From Clostridia bacterium (GTDB lineage Bacteria; Bacillota; Clostridia; Christensenellales; Borkfalkiaceae), in the NCBI GenBank assembly GCA_017463325.1, contig JAFTPK010000002.1:164851-228850 (forward strand): a DNA stretch of 64,000 nucleotides, read 5' to 3'. This document shows, in pieces, positions 23,784 to 32,320 of the stretch (within the stretch, counting starts at the first letter, position 1; each line of letters begins with the position of its first letter). The position numbers and the translations under genes are program-made. The notes beneath the pieces are model-generated. The model was given only the letters and a program-made list of their open reading frames with translations, ran no database searches and was not told where the DNA came from.

Positions 23784-25031
23784 ATGAATGCTAAACAGTT
23801 GAATAGATTGCCCAGAGCTATCTTCTCATACAAGAGCGAAATTGACCAAAAAGTAAAGGTTTGCAACGCTGACGGGTCGAATATGACTTTAAGCAGGGAC
23901 AAACTGATTTCTGCGGGTCGTTTGGCTACTTGTGAATACTTCGGCAGAATCGCAAACAACGACAAGAACTCGACCGAAAAGTACGTCCTTAAAGTAAACG
24001 ACTACGCTTCGTATTCGCGTAACGTTTGGGAACAAACCGTGCTTTTCTGTGCGGCGCAAGCAAACCGTCAAATCGGTAAAGCTCCCTACTCCACAATGAA
24101 AGAGGTTGAAGATGACAGAAGTTTGTACGGTAGTCAAACTTTCTTCGCTGCTCTTCAATCCATTGCGACGGAAGTCATTACTCCGTTGCTTCCTGCGATT
24201 ACGGACGACGTAACGAGCCGTCTTATCTCTTGGACGTCGGGTAGATTGGGCGAAACAAAAATGATTGATATTGAGTCCAACGATTTCTTCGTTTACGACG
24301 ACGATTCGTGGGGTGCTGTATCGAGCAAGCCGCGCCAAAGACTTTACAAGTCGCAGGTCGCGCTTACTCCCAAGCTCCATACCGCAAAGGCATCCATCAA
24401 GTGGTATCAGGATGTCATCGACGGCGAAGCGGGTAGATTTTACGCGGCGTTCGCGCGTGGTGCAGCCAATAAGACCTACTCTATGACCCTTGAAAAATTC
24501 AAAGGTGCAGTCGGAAACACGAAGTACATTCCTTCCACGTTTGTACTTGACGGTTTCTCGATGGATAATTGGAACAAGGCTCTTATGTGGTCGCAAGCAA
24601 TCAACGGCGTAACGAGAAACAACCTTATGGCACTTGGTACTCTTTCCGGGCTTTCCAATATCGTTCCTACGATTGGCGCGGATGGCGTAATTGCAGGTGC
24701 GCAAGGCGAAATCGGTACGGAGTGGACGAGAAATGGTTTCCTTGCAAACGTTTCGGGTGTTGACCTTGTTGAGGCGGGTTTGTCTGTTGTACCCGGTACG
24801 CAGAATTATGACCCGAAATTCGTCAGCCTCGACGACCCCGAACAGGAAAACGTATATATCGTCGCAAAAATCGGACACGCGCCTATGGCGGGCGTTATGG
24901 CGAGCGGTGCGCCTATTACCATTACGCTTACACCTACGGAAACTTCCGATATGACGATTGAGATTACGGAAACCTTGGCTTTCGACATCGTTCCCGTATT
25001 CAGCTCCAAGATTTTCAAGATGATGGTTTAA
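23784..25031 (+). CDS. Major capsid protein
   Basis: 415 residues. Size, place after scaffold and before connectors, and the strong AGGAGG ribosome binding site fit the shell subunit. Mixed alpha/beta with a C-terminal beta-rich segment (APITITLTPTETSDMTIEIT). It may have the HK97 fold; no short motif proves this. Followed by a hairpin terminator that could set its high expression apart from downstream genes. Confidence 0.75.
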   Translation: MNAKQLNRLPRAIFSYKSEIDQKVKVCNADGSNMTLSRDKLISAGRLATCEYFGRIANNDKNSTEKYVLKVNDYASYSRNVWEQTVLFCAAQANRQIGKAPYSTMKEVEDDRSLYGSQTFFAALQSIATEVITPLLPAITDDVTSRLISWTSGRLGETKMIDIESNDFFVYDDDSWGAVSSKPRQRLYKSQVALTPKLHTAKASIKWYQDVIDGEAGRFYAAFARGAANKTYSMTLEKFKGAVGNTKYIPSTFVLDGFSMDNWNKALMWSQAINGVTRNNLMALGTLSGLSNIVPTIGADGVIAGAQGEIGTEWTRNGFLANVSGVDLVEAGLSVVPGTQNYDPKFVSLDDPEQENVYIVAKIGHAPMAGVMASGAPITITLTPTETSDMTIEITETLAFDIVPVFSSKIFKMMV

Positions 25032-25058
25032 TCCATTTCGGTAAGGTAAGTTGAATAA

Positions 25059-25092
25059 AAAACGGCGATACGCGAATGTTTATCGCCGTTTA
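25059..25092 (+). terminator. Hairpin after major capsid gene
   Basis: AACGGCGATA (25061-25070) pairs with TATCGCCGTT (25081-25090), 10 bp plus flanking A-T pairs, then TTATAT. The T-run is short, so it may be a partial terminator. Confidence 0.6.
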
Positions 25093-25095
25093 TAT

Positions 25096-25134
25096 GGGGA
25101 TAACGGCTCGTGGGTTCGACTCCCGCAATCCCCC
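25096..25134 (+). other. tRNA-like acceptor/T-arm minihelix
   Basis: GGGGAT (25096-25101) pairs with ATCCCC (25128-25133), enclosing a perfect T-arm: GTGGG, loop TTCGACT, CCCGC (25110-25126). D-arm and anticodon arm are missing; only 8 nt lie between acceptor and T-stem. It looks like a tRNA from which the middle was deleted, or a tRNA mimic, in the capsid-connector gap. Confidence 0.55.
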
Positions 25135-25168
25135 AATAAAAATTATATGTTTCAAAGGAGAAAGAAAA

Positions 25169-25855
25169 ATGGCAGACGAAACAAAGAAAAGAAGCAATGC
25201 AACTCAAAAACCCGCAACGGAACAGGCAGCAAGCGAAAAGAAAGAAAAAACTTTCACGGCGAGCGAAGTCGAGAAAATGATTGCAAAAGCGGTGGCGACG
25301 GCACTTGCCGACGTACAGCAAGCCAACCAAACTGTGGTTGTGAAAGAAACAAGTGAACCGCTCGTAACGCTTTTGTATATGGGAACTGTGGCTGAAGGTT
25401 CAACCGTTTCCCTTGGAAAGCTCGGCGATATTCAAGGCAGGGGCGGCACGAGAGATATTCCGAAGAAAGAATTTTTCCAAAATCTCAACCCCGCAATCCT
25501 TAAACGCTTAAAGGACAGACGACTGATTGTGTTGTCGGGACTTACAGACGACGAGCGTGAGAGATACGGCGTAAAGTACACAGATGGGGAATTGCTTTCA
25601 AGCGATGTGTATTACAAGCTCTTGTCGCTTGACGAAACGGATATTATCAACATTTTCAAAAAGGCGTGTTATCGCCACAAGCAGATTATCTCCACTCTGT
25701 ATATCGATGCTTATATGAAAGGCGACAACAGAGTAAATCAGCCCTTTATTCAAAAGCTCAATGAAATCTCAAAAGCAGACGACAAAGACGGTATGTTTAA
25801 GGGCATTCTTAAAGATATGATTGCCGAAATGAACGATGCAACGGACGGCGAATAA
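25169..25855 (+). CDS. Hypothetical structural protein (head region)
   Basis: 228 residues. Disordered Lys/Thr-rich N-terminus and helix to about 70, then a beta-rich core (LLYMGTVAEGSTVSLGKLG) and a helical C-terminus. Start at 25169 has AAAGGAG; upstream in-frame residues come from the tRNA-like element. Head or connector role inferred from position. Confidence 0.6.
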   Translation: MADETKKRSNATQKPATEQAASEKKEKTFTASEVEKMIAKAVATALADVQQANQTVVVKETSEPLVTLLYMGTVAEGSTVSLGKLGDIQGRGGTRDIPKKEFFQNLNPAILKRLKDRRLIVLSGLTDDERERYGVKYTDGELLSSDVYYKLLSLDETDIINIFKKACYRHKQIISTLYIDAYMKGDNRVNQPFIQKLNEISKADDKDGMFKGILKDMIAEMNDATDGE

Positions 25856-25866
25856 GGAAAGGAATT

Positions 25867-26598
25867 ATGACACCGGTTTTGAAAGTTTTAACTGAATACT
25901 GTGATACTTATGTGGACGATATAAGGTTAAAGGAGCTGTTGCCCACAAATCCCGCGCTTTATGCGAGAAAAATGTCGCAGTATTTTATTCCCGCAATCTC
26001 GCTCTTTGAAATACCTTCAGAGATGCAGGAATATCTGCTCGGAACGAAAAGAAATCCGAAATTCTTTGAGCCGAGATACGACAACAAAAGATATACGACG
26101 TCGGAGAAAATTACTACGCCGCATTCCGTTGAACTCGGAAATGATTTCAAAGAATATGAATTATTCTCCGCTCAAATCCTGTCGCTTAACGGCAACCAAA
26201 TAGTTGCTACTCCTACGGATATTTGCTCGTATGACAGCGATAAAGGCGTGATAACCATAAACGCGAGCGAGGATAACCCCGTTGAAGAAAATACGACATT
26301 TGACTTCGATTTTTACGCGGACGGATATTTTGAAAACGACCTTTCGCGTTCCGCATTAAAAATACTTGGAATGTGCTTTGAGGTTGTTTGGCAAACTCGT
26401 TTTAATAATGATTGGCTGTCCAACGTTTCAAAGGTTGAAAGCAATTCATTTGGCGAGCAAAATCGCGCGAATAAAACAAGGGCAGACACGGAACGCTTTG
26501 AGCAATTAAAGCGAAAGCTCGCGGGGGAAATGCGCAGATTTGAACAAAATGCCGAATACCGTCAGGTTGTACCGAGCGATAAGCGGTTGAAATTCTAA
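25867..26598 (+). CDS. Probable head-tail connector protein
   Basis: 243 residues, follows the capsid region. Helical ends with a beta-rich middle containing VITINASEDNPVEEN. The C-terminal helix (RADTERFEQLKRKLAGEMRRFEQ) is charged. No motif I know; connector by position. Confidence 0.5.
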   Translation: MTPVLKVLTEYCDTYVDDIRLKELLPTNPALYARKMSQYFIPAISLFEIPSEMQEYLLGTKRNPKFFEPRYDNKRYTTSEKITTPHSVELGNDFKEYELFSAQILSLNGNQIVATPTDICSYDSDKGVITINASEDNPVEENTTFDFDFYADGYFENDLSRSALKILGMCFEVVWQTRFNNDWLSNVSKVESNSFGEQNRANKTRADTERFEQLKRKLAGEMRRFEQNAEYRQVVPSDKRLKF

Positions 26599-26622
26599 AA
26601 AACCAAAGGAAAGGAAATTAAA

Positions 26623-27213
26623 ATGGAACACTTTGAGTTATCGAAAGAAGTATTACAAAAAGCAAATACATATATGAGCTTGGCACAAAAGACTATTTTA
26701 GCCGAGCTTGTCGCAAGACGGAGCGTGAAACCTATTCGGGGATTAGCGACGGAAAAAGAGAACAAGGAGCAATCTGCCTTTATTGCCATTCCGAGCGTGG
26801 TCGGAGAAGATTCCGATATGAAAGAAAAACTGCTGTTGAATGTGCTTTTGTCGCACTATTTAGACATTGCAGTACCCGAAATGGACAACAATATTTACGA
26901 CTTTTATATGGGCGGTCATTTGCTTAATCAGTTGGAGAGATTTAAGACGGATTCGGAGCTTAAAATCAAGGCATTTGATATTCTCGCGGACTTTAAGCAG
27001 TTCAAAAAAATGGTCGATATTGAGATTTACAATATCAAGACCAAAGAAAACGATGTTGTTGAACGCACATTAAAGGGTATTTCGCTTTTTGCGGCAGAGA
27101 AGATTACGGAGAATCCCGAACTTATCGACAAGTTTACGGACGAGCTGAAAAAATCGGTCGAAAATCTTAAAGTTCAAGAACCCGTTGCGGCAGCCGAAGG
27201 AGTGGAAGAATGA
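26623..27213 (+). CDS. Hypothetical structural/connector protein
   Basis: 196 residues, mostly helical (VLQKANTYMSLAQKTILAEL), acidic C-terminus (EPVAAAEGVEE). Overlaps the next gene by 4 bp, suggesting coupled synthesis. Not recognised. Confidence 0.55.
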   Translation: MEHFELSKEVLQKANTYMSLAQKTILAELVARRSVKPIRGLATEKENKEQSAFIAIPSVVGEDSDMKEKLLLNVLLSHYLDIAVPEMDNNIYDFYMGGHLLNQLERFKTDSELKIKAFDILADFKQFKKMVDIEIYNIKTKENDVVERTLKGISLFAAEKITENPELIDKFTDELKKSVENLKVQEPVAAAEGVEE

Positions 27214-27932
27214 CACCCGACATCAATTCTCCGTATTATCCGTATTTCAAAACGCAAGACAGTTTTGCGGATTTATCGGATGCGGTAAGCATACCGAGAA
27301 AAATATGCGATTACTTGTTAGATGCGCCAAAGGGCGATTACAAGCCCATCGACAATAACAAGTACCCGCGTTGTAGGTTTTGGAAATACCTGTATTACGA
27401 CGGCGCAAAGCCACTTGGGGAGAAACTGCCTTCCATACAGAAGAAAATGCAAGTTCTTTTCAATCCAAATTCGCCCGAAAATCCCCCAACGGAAAAAGGG
27501 TATAGACTTATTCCGCAGATATACACAAAGCAATCGCAAACAGACGGTCAAACAAGGGTTTATGTGTATCTCGGTAGAACCGTGCCGTCGGGGGAAGGGG
27601 AGTATAAGGTTGCGCTCGCGGTAAAATTTCTCATATTTACGCACTACACCTATGAACTCAACACAAAGTCGGACGAGTATAGCCGTTGCGCCGGGATAGA
27701 GTATGCGTTAATCGAGGCTTTGCACGGCGTAAATATGGCGGGTATTGGAACATTCTCTTTTTCAAAAAGAGTACACCCCGAATGTGGCAGTCGTGAAGTG
27801 TTTGATGGGGGCGCGAACGTCGGTAGGGAACTCACTCTTGCATTGGAGCTTGCCACGACAGCAAACAACGAAGCGACAAGTATCGAAAATATGCCTTCGT
27901 TCTCCCTTGACGGGAAGATTAAGATGGCGTAA
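27210..27932 (+). CDS. Hypothetical head-tail joining/tail terminator-like protein
   Basis: 240 residues. RVYVYLGRTVPSGEGEYKVALAVKFLIFTH and a later IEYALIEALHGVNMAGIG give alternating strands and helices. Position between connectors and tail genes suggests a tail completion role. No diagnostic motif. Confidence 0.5.
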   Translation: MTPDINSPYYPYFKTQDSFADLSDAVSIPRKICDYLLDAPKGDYKPIDNNKYPRCRFWKYLYYDGAKPLGEKLPSIQKKMQVLFNPNSPENPPTEKGYRLIPQIYTKQSQTDGQTRVYVYLGRTVPSGEGEYKVALAVKFLIFTHYTYELNTKSDEYSRCAGIEYALIEALHGVNMAGIGTFSFSKRVHPECGSREVFDGGANVGRELTLALELATTANNEATSIENMPSFSLDGKIKMA

Positions 27933-27943
27933 GCGGTGAAGAG

Positions 27944-28096
27944 ATGACCCCGAAAAAAGAAAAGTGCAAGCAAGAGTGCAGCGAATGCACAAAGAATTGC
28001 AAAAAGCGAAAGGCAAGACAGGCAAAAAGCAAGGCAACCTTTGATATTGGCGGTAAAACTATCGAGTTTAGAACGACAATGGTAGATAAACAGTAA
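27944..28096 (+). CDS. 50-residue Cys/Lys-rich protein
   Basis: KCKQECSECTKNCKKRK: four Cys in 12 residues at the N-terminus, then a basic stretch and a short beta-like end (TFDIGGKTIEFRTT). Possible metal-binding chaperone; unknown. Confidence 0.45.
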   Translation: MTPKKEKCKQECSECTKNCKKRKARQAKSKATFDIGGKTIEFRTTMVDKQ

Positions 28097-28111
28097 GGGA
28101 AACGGCAAGGT

Positions 28112-29617
28112 ATGGCACAGAATGACAGCAAAAAGTATATAAAAAGCGTTGCGGCGTTTAACGGCGGTGGTGCGATGCGAACCGCGCAAAATACGCCTAC
28201 GCAATATGCAAGCCGTCAAGCGCAATATATGGCAGGGAGAACCGCCGTATTTGATGCAAATCGCGCCTATCTTGCAACCGATTATGTAAACGCTGATGTG
28301 CAAGGCTTAATACCCGACGATTTTTACGCGTGGACAAATACGAATATACGACTTGCGGATATTTCGCATCGTCCTACCGCTAACAGCACAAAAAAGACGG
28401 ACGATTATAAGCAAGTTTTATTTCCCGAAAACGGCGTTGATTATTTCCCTATTGGGGCTAAAATCAAGGCTATGGGGAGCGTATGGATTTGTGTAAATCC
28501 TTCTAATATTTCAACCGCCCAAAACACGGCAATCGTTGCCCGGTGCAACGCATCGTATAATTCCTACGATTTCTATGGAAATGTTATTACAGAGCCTATT
28601 CTTGTTGAAAGAAATGCAATGCTCGGTAATGATACGGAAAACGCGCAAAACCTTGTACTTATGGACGGGTATTTCAATATCACCTGTCAACTCAACGAAA
28701 ATACGGCAAAGTTGCAAGAAAACTCGCGGATAATTCTCGGTAAAAAACCTTACCACATAACAGGCGTTACAGACTTCATACAGGAATTTTCGGGCGATAG
28801 AGAAAGTTGCCACTTGCTTACGTTTACGGCTCGTGTTGAAGAACTGACGGAATCCGACGATATTGAAAAAGATTTCGTGGCGAACGGTAAAGAACTTTCG
28901 TTTGAAGTGAAGATACAAACCCCGGAAAATATAAATGTTGGCGATACAGCGCAGGTGCGGGCTGTATTTGTTAAAAACGGAGATTTTATTTGGCAACCGC
29001 CGACGGCGTATGTGGAGAATGAAACGGGAATGCTTTATGTCGAATATCCCGATAACTACGAGCAGGGGCAATTTGTTTTGTGCGGCAATTCTCTTATATT
29101 CCAACAAGGTAATACGCCTTTAAGCGCGGAGTTCACAACAGAAAACGGCATTTTGAAAACAACGCTTGAATATCCCATTGCTTGGGATTGGGTTTCGACG
29201 AATACGAAGGTTGCAACAATCAATGCAAACGGGGTCGTAACGGCTATCGCGGCGGGAAGTGCGCAAATTGTCGCAACATTACGCCAAAACCCTGCGGTTT
29301 CCGCTATGGCTGAACTAATCGTCAAAGAAAAGAGATTGGAGCAATACGTTGAGTTTATAAGCGTTTCTCCGAATAGTATCACGCAATACGAAAGTGTTAT
29401 AGTACAAGCGCGGTATTTTGAAAATGGAGATATGACGAAAATCCCACTCAAATGGAACTTTGGTGGGGCAAAAGCGGAAGATTTTTCCGTTGTGTTTGCG
29501 GAAGATGGTTTGTCTGTTGAGATTACTTGTTTAAGTCCAAGCGACGAAAATCTTGAAATCACGGCAAGTTGCGGAGAGCAGTCCGCAACAATGAATATAG
29601 AACTGCTCGGATATTAA
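28112..29617 (+). CDS. Structural protein with bacterial Ig-like domains
   Basis: 501 residues. The C-terminal part has a Big_2-type Ig-like domain (TNTKVATINANGVVTAIAAG, about residues 365-385) and a further Ig-like stretch to the end. Residues about 299-350 share a short domain with the C-terminus of the tail protein at 36016 (ENETGMLYVEYPD versus DNATGMLSVEYPD). Probably a tail or connector surface component. Confidence 0.6.
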   Translation: MAQNDSKKYIKSVAAFNGGGAMRTAQNTPTQYASRQAQYMAGRTAVFDANRAYLATDYVNADVQGLIPDDFYAWTNTNIRLADISHRPTANSTKKTDDYKQVLFPENGVDYFPIGAKIKAMGSVWICVNPSNISTAQNTAIVARCNASYNSYDFYGNVITEPILVERNAMLGNDTENAQNLVLMDGYFNITCQLNENTAKLQENSRIILGKKPYHITGVTDFIQEFSGDRESCHLLTFTARVEELTESDDIEKDFVANGKELSFEVKIQTPENINVGDTAQVRAVFVKNGDFIWQPPTAYVENETGMLYVEYPDNYEQGQFVLCGNSLIFQQGNTPLSAEFTTENGILKTTLEYPIAWDWVSTNTKVATINANGVVTAIAAGSAQIVATLRQNPAVSAMAELIVKEKRLEQYVEFISVSPNSITQYESVIVQARYFENGDMTKIPLKWNFGGAKAEDFSVVFAEDGLSVEITCLSPSDENLEITASCGEQSATMNIELLGY

Positions 29618-29651
29618 AATAAGTCAATTAGAGAAAGGACGGGAAATTATA

Positions 29652-30476
29652 ATGGGTCAATTCTCAAAAATGGATAGAAAATCTCTTGTACGGCAGGGGA
29701 AACCTGTCGAATGTTTGGGGCTTACCTTCTATCCGATAAAAATGTATCACTACGACGATTTCTTGGCGAGCAAGGATGCGTTAGTTCTTCGATTGGGTAC
29801 ACTCCCTGTAAAGTACGCAATAAAGGATTATCTGAATGCAATCTTCTCGTTGGAATACGATGCGGTGCAAGGTAATGGTGTCGGTATAGGTTTGTTTAAT
29901 CGAGCGATTTCCTTACTGCTGATGTCTTTGCGGATAGATGTCAACCTGAAGGAGTTTATCGGAAAGCAAGTTTTTATTCGACAGGTCGGGGAAAACGACT
30001 TTGAAATAGACCATATCGTGGTAATACAAAACAACATTCGCGTTGAGATAACACCGCAAGATTTCTCTTCGCAAATACGACCGCTCATAGCAGAGCAGAA
30101 TGGTTTGGAATTGCCAAACGAATCCGACAACGCCGAATTGGTTAAGGCGCAAGAAGAGCTTACAGAACTGAACAACTCCACAAAAAGACTCAAACAAAGC
30201 ACGACAAGTCTTATTGCATCCGTAGCTTACAATTCAAAAGTAAGCGAACGAGAGATAGACGAGTGGACGGTGCGAGAGTTTGAAAATCGGCGTAGCGCAA
30301 TCGAGCGCGATAAACGCTATACGCTTTACAGCCAAGCGGAGCTTTCGGGTATGGTAAGTTTCAAAAACGGAAATCCGTTCCCTTCTTGGTGCTACGATAC
30401 GATTGACGATACGATGGGGACTATGGCTCTTTCGAGCTTGGGCAACGCGATAGGCGGCGCAACTCAAAAACAATAA
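29652..30476 (+). CDS. Hypothetical tail-region protein
   Basis: 274 residues. Helical, with a coiled-coil segment around residues 165-185 (ELVKAQEELTELNNSTKRLK). Lies just before the tail tube gene. It could be an assembly factor, but tail assembly chaperones normally follow the tube gene, and no slippery frameshift site was noticed. Confidence 0.5.
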   Translation: MGQFSKMDRKSLVRQGKPVECLGLTFYPIKMYHYDDFLASKDALVLRLGTLPVKYAIKDYLNAIFSLEYDAVQGNGVGIGLFNRAISLLLMSLRIDVNLKEFIGKQVFIRQVGENDFEIDHIVVIQNNIRVEITPQDFSSQIRPLIAEQNGLELPNESDNAELVKAQEELTELNNSTKRLKQSTTSLIASVAYNSKVSEREIDEWTVREFENRRSAIERDKRYTLYSQAELSGMVSFKNGNPFPSWCYDTIDDTMGTMALSSLGNAIGGATQKQ

Positions 30477-30498
30477 TCTGAAAAAAGGAGAAACTTTT

Positions 30499-31614
30499 AT
30501 GAATGCAATTAGATTGGGCGACCCCAATTTGTTTGTCAAAGGTATTGCCGAAGTAACGATTACAGACCCTAAAACGGGTAATATTATCGGTTTCGATAAG
30601 GTTGCAAGCGAAGGTAGTATTACATCGTCCGTAAATATGGGCGAAATTACGGGTGGTATCGGTAATCCCTTACTTATCACAATTCCTGATACGACTCGTA
30701 TCACAGGTGCGCTCACGTCGCAAGCGTTCTCTTTGGAACAAAGAGCATTGACGGCGGGTGGCAATGTAAACTACAACGGCTTAACGCCCGTTTGCGAGCA
30801 TATCACGGCGACGGGCGCAACCTTGAAAGTAACGGGCAATCCCGTGAAACATTATGCACAGACCGCAAGCGATGCAACGGCTTGGTGTTATGTGAGAGTT
30901 CACGGTGCGGACAACTATGTAGGGACGAACTATGGCGTGGATGTTTCCACAAAAGAAGTTAAAGGCTTTACGGCGGTTCTTGGCACGGAATACGATGTAT
31001 TCTACTTTGTTGAGAACGCATCCGCAAAGGTGTTGGAGCTTTCTTCCAACTTCAAACCTTCCGTTGCAACGGTTTCCTACAAGTTCAACGTTTACGCAAA
31101 GCAGAATGGCTCTGTATCGAACGGTACTTTGCAAGGTTTCTTGTACTTTATCGTTCCCAAGGCGCAATTCGGCGGCGACGTGGGTATTTCGGCGAACCAA
31201 ACATCCAACGCAACGACGGACTATTCGTGGAACGCTCTCGCGGACAACGACAATATGCCCTCCTGCGAAGGTTGCCAAGAAAACGGCAGTCCTTATGCGT
31301 ATTACGTGTATGTTCCGTGCGGTGGCGCAAAGGTTGCGGTTGAAGCTCTCGCGGTTATCGGCGGCGCGGTAAGCGTTGCGGTAAACGGAAAGGCTCAAAT
31401 CCCCGTTAAGTATGTAATGCCCAACGGTGATACCGTACAACCTACTTACAGCGACCTTACCTACGCATCGGAAGCGACTGCTACGGCAACCGTTGATACG
31501 AGCGGTATGGTAACGGGCAAGGCGACGGGCAACACGAAGATTACGATTACGCTCAATAAGGGCGACGGCAAAACGCTGACGACATACTGCCTTGTAGCGG
31601 TATCGGGTAGCTAA
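30499..31614 (+). CDS. Major tail (tube) protein with C-terminal Ig-like domain
   Basis: 371 residues. N-terminal half (IAEVTITDPKTGNIIGFDKV...GEITGGIGNPLLITIPDTT) is beta-rich, as in tail tube subunits. The last 80 residues form a Big_2 Ig-like domain (ATATVDTSGMVTGKATGNTK), a common decoration of tail tubes. A strong terminator follows. AAAGGAG before the ATG. Confidence 0.7.
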   Translation: MNAIRLGDPNLFVKGIAEVTITDPKTGNIIGFDKVASEGSITSSVNMGEITGGIGNPLLITIPDTTRITGALTSQAFSLEQRALTAGGNVNYNGLTPVCEHITATGATLKVTGNPVKHYAQTASDATAWCYVRVHGADNYVGTNYGVDVSTKEVKGFTAVLGTEYDVFYFVENASAKVLELSSNFKPSVATVSYKFNVYAKQNGSVSNGTLQGFLYFIVPKAQFGGDVGISANQTSNATTDYSWNALADNDNMPSCEGCQENGSPYAYYVYVPCGGAKVAVEALAVIGGAVSVAVNGKAQIPVKYVMPNGDTVQPTYSDLTYASEATATATVDTSGMVTGKATGNTKITITLNKGDGKTLTTYCLVAVSGS

Positions 31615-31623
31615 CAAAAAATA

Positions 31624-31668
31624 AACGCGCCTACGCCCTAAAAACGGGGCGTAGGAGAGCGTTTTTAT
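31624..31668 (+). terminator. Rho-independent terminator after tail tube gene
   Basis: CCTACGCCC (31630-31638) pairs with GGGCGTAGG (31647-31655); the outer AACGC/GCGTT also pair; TTTTTATTT follows. It separates the highly expressed tube gene from the tape-measure genes. Confidence 0.85.
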
Positions 31669-31692
31669 TTAACACAAGGGAAGTATCGACTT

Positions 31693-32292
31693 ATGGCAGG
31701 TGTGCAGATTACAGCCCAAATTATCGGTTTGGAAGAAGAGTTGCAAGCCGAAGTAAAAAAGATAGAACGGCAGATACCATACGCCCTTACAAATACGGGC
31801 GTTGAAATGGCGCGGGATTTGCAATCTACTCTCCATAGGGTTTGGTATAAGGGATATACGCCTGCCGTTTACGAGAGAAGAACAGATGACCCTAATTTGG
31901 GTACACCAATCGGCAGCGATGAAAACTTCGACATAAGCACAGACGTCGCAACAAAAGTGCTGAATTTCATTTTTGAGCCTGACGGCAACAATGCGAAGTT
32001 TGAAACGATGCGCGGCGGGGATAAACTGATTGAGTGGATTCAGAAAGAGCATAAATACGGTGAGATAAGGCACGGAAAAGTCGTTTCAAGGGAAGCGACG
32101 ACAACGATTCCCGCAAGACCGTTTTGGAATATCTTTTTGGAAGAACAATCGCACGGCGGCATAATTGAGAAATTCATTAAGGGAATGTCGCCATACCAAG
32201 TCATTGCGGGGAGCGAAGATAGTGCAATCGACTTGACTGAATTTGAATTACCTGCGGGTGGAACATTTGAAGAAAGTGAACTCCCGTTTTAA
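31693..32292 (+). CDS. HK97 gp10-like tail completion protein
   Basis: 199 residues. N-terminal helix (LEEELQAEVKKIERQIPYAL), central strands, IPARPFWNIFLEEQSHGGI near residue 140-160. The 'xxIPARPF' segment followed by a long helix is typical of HK97 gp10-like proteins in phage tails. Lies before the tape measure. Confidence 0.6.
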   Translation: MAGVQITAQIIGLEEELQAEVKKIERQIPYALTNTGVEMARDLQSTLHRVWYKGYTPAVYERRTDDPNLGTPIGSDENFDISTDVATKVLNFIFEPDGNNAKFETMRGGDKLIEWIQKEHKYGEIRHGKVVSREATTTIPARPFWNIFLEEQSHGGIIEKFIKGMSPYQVIAGSEDSAIDLTEFELPAGGTFEESELPF

Positions 32293-32320
32293 CATAAAAG
32301 CACAGCAGTAGGAGCGGATT

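Noticed and set aside
23889..24878. 329-codon minus-strand frame
   Set aside because: Antisense to the major capsid gene; no start context.
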